NCBI GenBank assembly: GCA_944391635.1
Contig: CALXUL010000128.1
Location: forward strand, 1-5,943
Direction of reading: 5' to 3'
Origin: an uncultured Clostridia bacterium
Lineage (GTDB): Bacteria; Bacillota; Clostridia; UBA1381
Length of the DNA: 5,943 bases
Shown: one piece after another, positions 1 to 5,272 of the stretch
How the letters are laid out: each line of letters opens with the position of its first letter
How positions within the stretch are numbered: position 1 is the stretch's first letter
The notes under the pieces: model-generated
What the model was told of the DNA's origin: nothing
Seen by the model: the letters and a program-made list of their open reading frames with translations, nothing else
Database searches by the model: none
Position numbers and translations under genes: made by a program

Positions 1-375
1 CATGAATCGGCAAGTATTGACGGTGCTGGAGAATTCAGAACATTCTTTAAAATAATACTTCCGCTGTCTATGCCAATAATTATGACGCTCGCATTATGGA
101 TGGCGGTTATGCACTGGAATTCATGGTATGATGCGATGATGTATATGACAGATAATACAAAGATAACAGTACAGTGCTTGCTGCAAAGAATTATACAGGA
201 AAATAATTCTGAACTTATAAGCCAGGGTGTAATAAATCCTGATGCTATGCAGTTTACTAGCGAAACAGTAAAAGCTGCGACTATTATTGTATCAATACTC
301 CCAATCTTAGCATTTTATCCTTTTGTGCAGAAATATTTCATAAAGGGAGTTATGCTTGGCGCTGTAAAGGGTTAA
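1..375 (+). CDS. Carbohydrate ABC transporter permease, LplC/YtcP type (3' part)
   Basis: This is the C-terminal 124 residues of an inner-membrane permease of a binding-protein-dependent sugar importer; the 5' end lies outside the window and the frame is open from base 1. The cytoplasmic EAA loop that contacts the ATPase is at the very start (E2-S-A, G8, I18, L20-P21, matching EAA-x3-G-x9-I-x-LP). Hydrophobic segments follow at about residues 24-47 and 92-112. The tail contains YPFVQKYFIKG and ends GAVKG, a hallmark of the LplC/YtcP branch of MalG-like permeases, whose members are about 290-300 aa; roughly the last 40 percent is therefore present. Family knowledge says such permeases import oligosaccharides with a partner permease and a lipoprotein binding protein, probably encoded upstream. 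The substrate cannot be told. The stop is 13 nt before the hydrolase gene, which suggests one operon. Confidence 0.93.
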   Translation, partial: HESASIDGAGEFRTFFKIILPLSMPIIMTLALWMAVMHWNSWYDAMMYMTDNTKITVQCLLQRIIQENNSELISQGVINPDAMQFTSETVKAATIIVSILPILAFYPFVQKYFIKGVMLGAVKG

Positions 376-377
376 TT

Positions 378-383
378 GAGGTG
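378..383 (+). promoter_or_regulatory. Ribosome binding site of the DUF4886 gene
   Basis: GAGGTG lies 5 nt before the ATG at 389 and just after the permease stop codon, supporting this start and co-translation from the permease mRNA. Confidence 0.7.
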
Positions 384-388
384 ATAAG

Positions 389-1129
389 ATGCTGAAGGTA
401 CTTGCAATAGGAAATAGTTTTTCAAATGATGCGCTTCGTTATCTAAATAAGATTGCTAAAAGTGAAGGCATAGATATAAAAACTGTTAATTTGTATATTG
501 GCGGCTGTCCGCTTTCGAGACATTTTAATAATATGGTTAATGACGCAGAAGAATACGACTTTGAATATAACGGTGACCGTACAGGTCTTAAAACGTCAAT
601 AAGACGCGCGCTTCAAAGCGATATTTGGGATATAGTTACATTTCAGCAAGTGAGCCAGGAAAGCGTTGATTATAACACGTATCAGCCATATCTTGACAGA
701 TTGGCGGAATATGCGGCATATCATGCTCCGAAAGCAAAATTTATGATTCATCAGACCTGGGCTTATGAAAACGGAAGTCAGCGTTTGACAGAAGAGATGG
801 GGTATCAAAGTTATGAGCAGATGTTTTCCGATATAGAAAAGGCATATAAATCTGCCGCGTGTGCTCTTGGTAATGTTCCGATTATTCCGGATGGGCGTGC
901 AATGCTGTATTTGCAGCAAAATGGAATAGAAAAAATTCATCGTGATACATTCCATGCAACTTTAGGAACAGGGAGGTATACATTAGGGCTTGTATGGTAT
1001 GAAATGCTGACCGGAAAAAGCTGTCTTGGAAATATGTTTAAAGACTTTGATGTTCCGGTGAGCGATAAAGAAGCAGAAATTGCAAAAGTATGTGCCCATA
1101 AAGCTGTTGAAGACAGCAAAAAGTTTTAA
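389..1129 (+). CDS. DUF4886 domain-containing SGNH/GDSL-type hydrolase
   Basis: A 246-residue protein of the DUF4886 family, a branch of the SGNH hydrolase fold (esterases and deacylases). Block I is at the N-terminus: strand KVLAIG followed by G8-N-S-F-S, placing the likely nucleophile at Ser10. Other family positions seen are Gly38-Gly39 (oxyanion region), the Q86-Q87-x-S89 stretch after DIVTF, and the C-terminal D186-x-x-H189 that would complete the triad, followed by the usual GTGRYTLGLVWYEMLTG helix. No signal peptide or membrane segment is visible, so it is probably cytoplasmic. Being 13 nt behind a sugar ABC permease and ahead of a terminator, it probably removes acyl (for example acetyl) groups from imported glycans; this role is inferred from context, and the substrate is unknown. 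Length is usual for short DUF4886 members without secretion signals. Family assignment is confident, the reaction is not. Confidence 0.88.
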   Translation: MLKVLAIGNSFSNDALRYLNKIAKSEGIDIKTVNLYIGGCPLSRHFNNMVNDAEEYDFEYNGDRTGLKTSIRRALQSDIWDIVTFQQVSQESVDYNTYQPYLDRLAEYAAYHAPKAKFMIHQTWAYENGSQRLTEEMGYQSYEQMFSDIEKAYKSAACALGNVPIIPDGRAMLYLQQNGIEKIHRDTFHATLGTGRYTLGLVWYEMLTGKSCLGNMFKDFDVPVSDKEAEIAKVCAHKAVEDSKKF

Positions 1130-1131
1130 TC

Positions 1132-1166
1132 AAAAAAACGTCTGCATTTTAATGCGGGCGTTTTTT
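1132..1166 (+). terminator. Intrinsic terminator after the DUF4886 gene
   Basis: The arms 1133-1148 and 1151-1166 are complementary over about 15 bp, including two G-U pairs (GTCTGC opposite GCGGGC), around a TTAA-type loop, and the right arm ends in six Ts. It begins only 2 nt after the stop codon and closes the transporter/hydrolase operon. The A-run on the left arm means it could also stop minus-strand transcripts, although no minus-strand gene is seen nearby. Confidence 0.9.
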
Positions 1167-1200
1167 GGTGCATAAATGTATAGGAAAAATACAGAATTGG

Positions 1201-1209
1201 TGGTATAAT
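1201..1209 (+). promoter_or_regulatory. Extended -10 promoter for the TIGR04076 gene
   Basis: TGGTATAAT is a perfect extended -10 element (TGn-TATAAT, hexamer 1204-1209). No good -35 box is present at the expected place (about 1181-1186, TAGGAA), which is usual for promoters relying on the TGn motif. A start near 1216 would give a leader of about 25 nt, and the upstream terminator implies that the gene needs its own promoter. Confidence 0.65.
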
Positions 1210-1228
1210 AAAAATCAGGCAGAATGAT

Positions 1229-1234
1229 AGGGGG
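1229..1234 (+). promoter_or_regulatory. Ribosome binding site that sets the start at 1242
   Basis: AGGGGG lies 7 nt upstream of the ATG at 1242. The in-frame ATG at 1224 lies upstream of this site and has no purine-rich site at the right spacing, so the shorter protein is preferred. Confidence 0.7.
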
Positions 1235-1241
1235 TAGGTTT

Positions 1242-1562
1242 ATGAAAAAATGCAGAATTACCGTTATGAAAATGGCATGTTATGAAGATTTGATAGCAAA
1301 ATATGAAAACCCGATAGAGCATGCCTGTAATATGAGTTTGGGTCAGGTATTTATTGCGGACGGGTGGAAGAAACCGGATGGTATGTGTGATAGTGCCTGG
1401 GAAAGTATGTCAGCGTTTGTTATGGCGTTATCTTATGGCGCGGAAGATATATATGACGGTTGGATGAAAAACAGAAAATCAGTAATGATTTCCTGTAATG
1501 ACGGGTTCAGACCGGTAAGCTTTTTGATAGAAGCGCTTGAAGAGGAAGCGGCGGAAGAGTAA
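1242..1562 (+). CDS. TIGR04076 family protein
   Basis: A 106-residue soluble protein that begins MKKCRITVMK and carries the pattern of the TIGR04076 family: an N-terminal KxxITVxK strand, a central GQVFIADGWKKPDGMCDSAW segment (Cys49, Trp53), and a C-terminal CNDGFRPVSFLIE block (Cys85, Asp87, Arg90, Pro91). Family members are about 80-110 aa, so it looks full length; the acidic tail EALEEEAAEE extends slightly past the conserved core. The family has no established biochemical function that I know of. The conserved cysteines could bind metal or act in redox chemistry, but that is inference. The gene appears monocistronic, with its own promoter at 1201-1209 and hairpins downstream. The start at 1242 was chosen over an in-frame ATG at 1224 because of the ribosome binding site position and the family N-terminus. 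Confidence 0.85.
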   Translation: MKKCRITVMKMACYEDLIAKYENPIEHACNMSLGQVFIADGWKKPDGMCDSAWESMSAFVMALSYGAEDIYDGWMKNRKSVMISCNDGFRPVSFLIEALEEEAAEE

Positions 1563-1583
1563 CTTTTTCGTTAATTTTTCGCC

Positions 1584-1608
1584 TGCTAAAAATTAATAGC
1601 ATTTTTTA
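1584..1608 (+). terminator. Weak candidate terminator after the TIGR04076 gene
   Basis: TGCTA (1584-1588) can pair with TAGCA (1597-1601) over an 8-nt loop, and six Ts follow. An overlapping all-AT alternative pairs TTAATTTTT (1571-1579) with AAAAATTAA (1588-1596). The two folds exclude each other, and both are weak next to the terminator at 1665-1691. Confidence 0.35.
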
Positions 1609-1643
1609 CTATAAATGATTTTTGGACTGAAGTACGTATTCTA

Positions 1644-1659
1644 ACAGCTAAAAAGCTGT
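1644..1659 (+). other. Short hairpin of unknown role
   Basis: ACAGCT-AAAA-AGCTGT is a perfect 6-bp stem with a 4-nt A loop, 5 nt before the strong terminator at 1665. No T-run follows it, so it is not a terminator itself. It may stabilise the 3' end of the upstream mRNA, be part of a small RNA ending at about 1691, or be chance. Confidence 0.3.
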
Positions 1660-1664
1660 AAAAC

Positions 1665-1691
1665 GGGCAGTAATCATACTGCTCTTTTTTT
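1665..1691 (+). terminator. Intrinsic terminator upstream of the PadR operon
   Basis: GGGCAGTA (1665-1672) pairs with TACTGCTC (1677-1684), one G-U pair, ATCA loop, followed by seven Ts at 1685-1691. This is a standard Rho-independent terminator. It ends 11 nt before the -35 box of padR, insulating that promoter from the upstream gene. Confidence 0.85.
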
Positions 1692-1702
1692 CTTTAAAAG
1701 TG

Positions 1703-1731
1703 TTGACATTCTCGATTATCGAGTATATAAT
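1703..1731 (+). promoter_or_regulatory. Consensus sigma-A promoter of the PadR operon
   Basis: TTGACA (1703-1708) and TATAAT (1726-1731) are both perfect consensus hexamers with the ideal 17-nt spacer, so the promoter should be very strong when unrepressed. Operator 1 fills the spacer. Transcription would start near 1738, giving a leader of about 33 nt that contains operator 2. Confidence 0.92.
1708..1724 (+). promoter_or_regulatory. Probable PadR operator 1 (in the promoter spacer)
   Basis: The core CTCGATTATCGAG (1711-1723) is a palindrome with a single central base. The 17-bp unit ATTCTCGATTATCGAGT recurs exactly on the other strand at 1742-1758. It overlaps the last base of the -35 box and fills most of the spacer, so bound repressor would block RNA polymerase. 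Assignment to the PadR encoded just downstream is inferred from position. Confidence 0.82.
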
Positions 1732-1741
1732 ATAATTACAA

Positions 1742-1758
1742 ACTCGATAATCGAGAAT
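1742..1758 (-). promoter_or_regulatory. Probable PadR operator 2 (inverted copy)
   Basis: ACTCGATAATCGAGAAT is the exact reverse complement of operator 1, with core palindrome 1743-1755. It lies just past the expected transcription start and directly before the ribosome binding site at 1759-1766. The centres of the two sites are 32 bp apart, about three helical turns, so two repressor dimers would sit on the same face of the DNA. Confidence 0.82.
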
Positions 1759-1770
1759 AGAGGTGATTTT

Positions 1771-2091
1771 ATGGCGCGCGAGAAATTTAAAACCTTGACT
1801 GAACAGATGTTTTATGCACTTTTGTGTTTAAAAGAGGAATGTTACGGTATGGATATTTTAGATAGGGTACCGGCTATGACGAATGGTCGTGTTACAATAG
1901 GTTCAGGTACGCTTTATACCTTGCTTGAGCAGTTTTTAGACGCGGGGATGATAGAGGAAACTAAAGTTGAAGGAAGAAAACGATGTTACATACTAACTAA
2001 AAGGGGAAAGCAAATGCTTTTAAATGAGTATGAACGTATTTGTGCGCAGGCAGCGGATTTCCGTGTTGTTTTCGGAGAGGAGGAAGAATGA
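1771..2091 (+). CDS. PadR family transcriptional regulator
   Basis: A 106-residue winged-helix repressor of the PadR family, short (subfamily-2-like) form. The N-terminal helix runs from about residue 7 to 21, then the YGMDIL turn (25-30) leads into the helix-turn-helix. The recognition region is IGSGTLYTLLEQFLDAGMIE (43-62), the classic PadR signature, and the wing is EGRKRCYILTKRGK (67-80). A last helix (81-100), rich in aliphatic residues, would form the dimer. AGAGGTGA (1759-1766) lies 4 nt before the ATG. The stop overlaps the next gene's ATG at 2088 (ATGA), so the two are translationally coupled. The paired operators over its promoter indicate autorepression. PadR proteins of this type often respond to drugs or other small molecules; in PadR/DUF2812 pairs the membrane partner may relay the signal, though the mechanism and ligand are unknown here. 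Confidence 0.95.
   Translation: MAREKFKTLTEQMFYALLCLKEECYGMDILDRVPAMTNGRVTIGSGTLYTLLEQFLDAGMIEETKVEGRKRCYILTKRGKQMLLNEYERICAQAADFRVVFGEEEE
2078..2083 (+). promoter_or_regulatory. Ribosome binding site of the DUF2812 gene, inside padR
   Basis: AGGAGG within the last codons of padR lies 7 nt before the ATG at 2091 and 4 nt before the one at 2088. The spacing slightly favours 2091; the difference is a single Met. Confidence 0.7.
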
Positions 2092-3470
2092 TGAAAGATA
2101 GAAAAAGACGTTATGAAATATTTTCCTTTTATGATTATACAGGAATTGAAAAGCATTTAGAAAAAATGGCGAAAAAGGGCTGGATGCTTGAGAAAATTTC
2201 AGCGCTTGGGTGGGTGTACAGAAAAATTGAGCCGGCAAAGTTGAAATTTACTGTGTGTTATTTTTCTAAAAGTTCCGAATTTGATAGTGGGCTGACAAAT
2301 GACGAGATAACTTTTCATGAATTCTGTGAACATACAGGCTGGAAACTTGCAGCAAGCAGGGCGCAGATACATATTTTCTATAATGAAAATCAAGACTCTG
2401 TGCCGATTGAAACAGATGCCGCTGTGAAAGTTGAAAATATGCATAAAGCTATGAAGAAGAGCTATTTGCCGGCATATTTGGTGCTGTTTGGAATAGCCGT
2501 ATTAAACAGTGCAATGTTTATTTCAAGAGCGTTTAGCGACCCTTTAAGGATTCTCGCTGATACAACAAGTCTGTTTGGGGGATTTGTATGGCTTTTGGTT
2601 TTTATTGTATGTATAGCAGAAATCGGAGGGTACTATATTTGGAGAAATAAAGCAAAGAAAAAAGCGGAACAGGGAGAATTTGCAACTACGCGAGGATGCA
2701 GAAATATTCAGATATTTACGCTATTTGCTGTTGGAATAGGATGTTTATACTGGCTTAGTACACTTCTTTTTAAAGGTACTTGGTTTACACAAGTTATTAT
2801 GTTGGTGATGATTGCTTATATGATAGCATTACTTGTTTCAGTAAACGGGATAAAAGTGCTGTTGAAAAAAGCAAAGGCGTCAAGAGGGGTAAACAGGACG
2901 GTTACGTTTGCGTCAAGTTTTATATTGTCATTTATAATGCTGACGGTGATTGGTGTTTCATTAGTTAAGTTCGCAAATAACATAAAGCCTGATGAACGAG
3001 GCAGGATATTAACCGGTACTATTTCGCAAAATCTTGAATCTCCTCCGCTTACAGCTCAGGATTTATATGATGTGTCTATGGATGAATATATAAGTGAGCG
3101 TACGGGTAATGAATCTTTTTTTGCTGTGCAGTTTACTTCCAGGCAGTATCCGAAAGAGGTTGATTTGCCGTCGCTTGAATATACTGTAACAACGGTCAAG
3201 ACCCCGTTTTTGTATGATTTGTGCAGGGAACAGCTTGTTGGCAGAAACCATGATGAAATGTTGGATGGAAAGGTAGTATATGCAAATCATTATGAGAAAG
3301 TTGACGCACCGTACCTGGAGGCGTCTGAGGTGTACAGATGGTATCGCGATGACGGCTATATAAACAGGTATTTATTGGTGTATCAAGACAGTTTCGTTGA
3401 AATTACTTTTGATGCAGAGCCGACAGAAGCACAGATGATAATAGTGGAACAAAAATTATCAGTAATATAA
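2091..3470 (+). CDS. DUF2812 domain-containing membrane protein
   Basis: A 459-residue integral membrane protein (460 if started at the adjacent ATG at 2088). Residues about 7-100 form the DUF2812 domain: FSFYDYTGIEKHLEKMAKKG then W31 and W41, the family's 'membrane-adjacent lysine-rich helix plus GW' start, followed by a beta-rich stretch ending HIFYNEN. Five hydrophobic helices follow at about 125-147, 161-184, 206-227, 232-258 and 271-294, with lysine-rich loops (185-192, 259-269) suggesting the cytoplasmic side. If the N-domain is cytoplasmic, the C-terminal 295-459 lies outside the cell; it has no family I recognise. DUF2812 proteins are very often encoded with a PadR regulator, as here, and a joint role in signal sensing or resistance is likely but unproven. 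No terminator is evident before the sigma gene 54 nt downstream, so read-through into it is possible. Confidence 0.88.
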   Translation: MKDRKRRYEIFSFYDYTGIEKHLEKMAKKGWMLEKISALGWVYRKIEPAKLKFTVCYFSKSSEFDSGLTNDEITFHEFCEHTGWKLAASRAQIHIFYNENQDSVPIETDAAVKVENMHKAMKKSYLPAYLVLFGIAVLNSAMFISRAFSDPLRILADTTSLFGGFVWLLVFIVCIAEIGGYYIWRNKAKKKAEQGEFATTRGCRNIQIFTLFAVGIGCLYWLSTLLFKGTWFTQVIMLVMIAYMIALLVSVNGIKVLLKKAKASRGVNRTVTFASSFILSFIMLTVIGVSLVKFANNIKPDERGRILTGTISQNLESPPLTAQDLYDVSMDEYISERTGNESFFAVQFTSRQYPKEVDLPSLEYTVTTVKTPFLYDLCREQLVGRNHDEMLDGKVVYANHYEKVDAPYLEASEVYRWYRDDGYINRYLLVYQDSFVEITFDAEPTEAQMIIVEQKLSVI

Positions 3471-3472
3471 AA

Positions 3473-3506
3473 TGAACCTTTTTCGTATATGAAGTGTATA
3501 TATAAG
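3473..3506 (+). promoter_or_regulatory. Candidate promoter of the ECF sigma operon
   Basis: TGAACC (3473-3478) followed by a T-run resembles the -35 element of many Firmicute ECF sigma promoters. At 15 nt downstream is GTGTATA (3494-3500), an imperfect match to the usual CGT-containing ECF -10. TATAAG (3501-3506) could instead be a weak sigma-A -10, but has no matching -35. If the ECF reading is right, the sigma factor drives its own operon. Confidence 0.4.
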
Positions 3507-3510
3507 TGAA

Positions 3511-3518
3511 AGGGGGTG
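3511..3518 (+). promoter_or_regulatory. Ribosome binding site that sets the sigma factor TTG start
   Basis: AGGGGGTG differs by one base from AGGAGGTG and lies 6 nt before TTG at 3525. The in-frame GTG at 3516 is inside this site and so cannot use it. Confidence 0.7.
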
Positions 3519-3524
3519 CAGAGA

Positions 3525-4013
3525 TTGATTAATGAATATATACAAAGGTATGGCAGGCGCTTATATGGACTTTGCCGGTATCTCTGCACCAGCTCATTTG
3601 AAGCAGATGACCTTTATCAGGAAACATGGCTTAGGGCTTTGGATAATTTTTCAAAGTATAACCCATCAATGGAGTTTGAGCCTTGGCTTACAAAAATTTG
3701 CGTCAATATATATAGGAATTCGCTGAGGAGGATAAGGAGAAGCCCTATAATTAATTTTTTGGATAATAAAGAAAAGGACAGTGTAATTGAATCAGTTAAT
3801 GCGGCGTCGGGTGAGGATTATTTATTGCTATATGAAGCGGTTAATTCTTTGCCGGATAAATTGAGATTGTCGGTAGTATTGTTTTATTTTCGTGACATGA
3901 ATATTGATGAAACCGCAAGGATATTGGGTGTGCCGACAGGGACGGTAAAATCCCGGCTTAACAAAGCGAGAAGATTATTGAAGGAGGCGCTTGGAGATGA
4001 AGCGGATGTTTGA
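3525..4013 (+). CDS. RNA polymerase ECF-type sigma-70 family sigma factor
   Basis: A 162-residue sigma factor with only regions 2 and 4, the extracytoplasmic-function layout. Region 2 (about residues 1-70) has the core-binding and -10 recognition helices, with ADDLYQETWLRAL (27-39) and WLTKICVNIYRNSLRR (54-69). A short linker (71-100) leads to region 4 (103-155), with LPDKLRLSVVLFYFRD and the helix-turn-helix DETARILGVPTGTVKSRLNKAR that reads the -35 box. Length is normal and there are no extra C-terminal domains. Start TTG at 3525 is chosen over GTG at 3516 because the ribosome binding site covers the GTG. The 3' end overlaps the next gene by 17 nt, so the sigma factor and the downstream membrane protein are made together, the usual arrangement for a sigma factor and its regulator. 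The activating signal and regulon are unknown; it cannot be assigned to a named sigma such as SigW, SigV or SigX. Confidence 0.94.
   Translation: MINEYIQRYGRRLYGLCRYLCTSSFEADDLYQETWLRALDNFSKYNPSMEFEPWLTKICVNIYRNSLRRIRRSPIINFLDNKEKDSVIESVNAASGEDYLLLYEAVNSLPDKLRLSVVLFYFRDMNIDETARILGVPTGTVKSRLNKARRLLKEALGDEADV
3981..3987 (+). promoter_or_regulatory. Ribosome binding site for the two-helix membrane protein
   Basis: AAGGAGG lies within the sigma gene, 9 nt before the ATG at 3997. The in-frame TTG at 3991 is too close (3 nt), and the later ATG at 4006 is 18 nt away. Confidence 0.65.
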
Positions 4014-4272
4014 TTTTGATAAATACAGCCCACCGAATCTTTGCGAAGAGGATATTTATGAGAGGCTTGAAAAAAGAAAGAAAAAATACAGGCTTGTTAT
4101 GATTTCTTTAGGTAATTTACTATTTCAGGCTGCTTTGCTGTTGTTTTCTTATATGATATATCCGGTATTGCCGGTATGTTCGATAGTTGTGATTTGCTAT
4201 GTTTTTGTATCCGGTGCAGGCAGCGGAGCAATTGCTGTTATATATTCGAGGAAGGGAGGGGTTAACTTATGA
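3997..4272 (+). CDS. Small two-helix membrane protein, candidate anti-sigma factor
   Basis: A 91-residue protein I do not recognise as a named family. Residues 1-32 are charged and probably cytoplasmic (MFDFDKYSPPNLCEEDIYERLEKRKKKYR), with a likely amphipathic helix at 18-31. Two hydrophobic helices follow at about 33-54 and 57-83, and a short basic tail (SRKGGVNL) returns to the cytoplasm. It overlaps the sigma gene by 17 nt and the next gene by 4 nt (ATGA), so its translation is tied to both. Position and topology fit an anti-sigma factor or a sensor subunit that holds the sigma factor at the membrane. However, it has no zinc-binding HxxxCxxC motif, no RsgI-like N-domain and no large outer domain, so that role is inferred from context alone. 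It might instead partner the zinc-ribbon protein. Confidence 0.75.
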   Translation: MKRMFDFDKYSPPNLCEEDIYERLEKRKKKYRLVMISLGNLLFQAALLLFSYMIYPVLPVCSIVVICYVFVSGAGSGAIAVIYSRKGGVNL

Positions 4273-5189
4273 GATTATTTATTACATTTTTGCCGTTGAT
4301 AATATTGCTGATGGTGCCGGTTTTAATTGGGGTATATGTTTTTTGTGATGCAAAACACCGCAAGATGAACGCTGTCGGTTGGACGCTGATTGCAGTTATT
4401 GCACCGGCGTTTGTTGGGTTTATAATTTATCTTGTTGTAAGAAATGATTATTCTGATTTGGAATGTCCTGTATGCCATATGCAGGTAAAAAAAGAGTATA
4501 CAGTGTGTCCGGGGTGCGGAGTAAAATTGTCGAGGAATTGCCCTGACTGTGGTATGAGGGTTGAACCTTTATGGAAAGTTTGTCCAAAATGCGCAAGTAA
4601 GCTTGCAGAAAATTATGAGGATGTTTTTGAGCCGATTAAGAAAAAGGATAAAATGCTTGGGAAAATTTTAGCGGTAATAATTATTGTTCCGGTTTTATTA
4701 ATTGTGATTATGTTTATATCGTTCGCTGGTTTCCAGTCATTAACCGGAGTTAGCGGAGTTACTACTCTGCCGGTTAATGAATATCTTCAATTAGCCCAGA
4801 ATCCTCAAATTGAGCAGTGGCTCACAGAATGCGGTGATGAATATTCTAAGGCATATGCTCTCCGCAATGAAAGGGTGGAGGATGGTGAAATTAATGTAAA
4901 TTATTTAATATATATACCGCGTCTTTCAGAGATGCCAGAGGTGAGGATTGAGCCAGCGACAGGTATTTTTGGTAATACTTTGCGGCTTATTTTTGAACCT
5001 GGAAATAGAAATTTAGGAAATACGCTGGTTTTAGTTACTTGCAAGGGTGAAAAGAATCAAAAACTTGATATTCGCTTTGAGGAAGACCAGCGCATTGATT
5101 GTAAAATAACAGAGGTTAGTTATTCTTTGGAACTGACAGATACTGCGCGTCAAGAGGCACAGGCAGAATATACAAAAGTAATAGAGTAG
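4269..5189 (+). CDS. Double zinc-ribbon membrane protein with PLDc_N-like N-terminal hairpin
   Basis: A 306-residue membrane protein. Residues 4-26 and 35-57 form a hydrophobic hairpin like the phospholipase-D nuclease N-terminal (PLDc_N) membrane domain, with W38, P46 and IIYLVVR as matching features. Two zinc ribbons follow: C66-x2-C69 with C80-x2-C83, and C91-x2-C94 with C105-x2-C108, each able to hold one zinc ion. After a lysine-rich stretch (123-132), a third helix at about 131-155 leads to a 150-residue C-terminal domain (156-306) I cannot assign. That domain is rich in beta-strand-like segments, including LRLIFEPGNRNLGNTLVLV, and has Cys188, Cys258 and Cys278. A strong site, AGGGAGGGG (4253-4261), lies 7 nt before the ATG, which overlaps the previous stop. 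As the third gene of the ECF operon it may help sense the signal or restrain the sigma factor. A terminator follows, so it ends the operon. Confidence 0.8.
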   Translation: MRLFITFLPLIILLMVPVLIGVYVFCDAKHRKMNAVGWTLIAVIAPAFVGFIIYLVVRNDYSDLECPVCHMQVKKEYTVCPGCGVKLSRNCPDCGMRVEPLWKVCPKCASKLAENYEDVFEPIKKKDKMLGKILAVIIIVPVLLIVIMFISFAGFQSLTGVSGVTTLPVNEYLQLAQNPQIEQWLTECGDEYSKAYALRNERVEDGEINVNYLIYIPRLSEMPEVRIEPATGIFGNTLRLIFEPGNRNLGNTLVLVTCKGEKNQKLDIRFEEDQRIDCKITEVSYSLELTDTARQEAQAEYTKVIE

Positions 5190-5209
5190 GCTTTAATCTA
5201 TCATAAATC

Positions 5210-5250
5210 AGCGTCGTCTAATTTGGAAACAACAATGGGCGGCGCTTTTT
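5210..5250 (+). terminator. Intrinsic terminator of the ECF sigma operon
   Basis: AGCGTCGTCT (5210-5219) pairs with GGGCGGCGCT (5237-5246), 10 bp with three G-U pairs, across a 17-nt loop and followed by a short run of Ts to 5250. The long loop and short T-run make it moderate in strength, but its position 20 nt after the stop supports the call. Confidence 0.75.
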
Positions 5251-5272
5251 ATATGAAAATTTTAAAAACCTA

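Noticed and set aside
596..955. Open frame of 119 codons on the minus strand within the DUF4886 gene
   Set aside because: It lies wholly inside a gene with clear family motifs, has no ribosome binding site and its translation resembles no protein family.
2040..2090. Longer N-terminus for the DUF2812 protein, starting inside padR
   Set aside because: It would overlap padR by 52 nt, lacks a ribosome binding site, and the DUF2812 homology starts right after the ATG at 2091.
2020..2444. Minus-strand open frames over padR and the start of the DUF2812 gene
   Set aside because: They are antisense to two well-supported genes, and their phenylalanine- and cysteine-rich products look like antisense translation.
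2780..2968. Alternative + strand frame within the DUF2812 gene
   Set aside because: A short out-of-frame stretch inside a membrane-protein gene, with no start signal or recognisable product.
3484..3489. CGTATA as the ECF -10 element paired with TGAACC
   Set aside because: It is only 5 nt after TGAACC, far too close for a -35/-10 pair.
3532..3726. Alternative + strand frame within the sigma gene
   Set aside because: It overlaps conserved sigma region 2 in another frame and has no ribosome binding site of its own.
4563..4573. TGAACCTTTAT inside the zinc-ribbon gene as a second ECF promoter
   Set aside because: It encodes part of the zinc ribbon (residues 99-101), has no good -10 at the right distance, and no gene start follows nearby.
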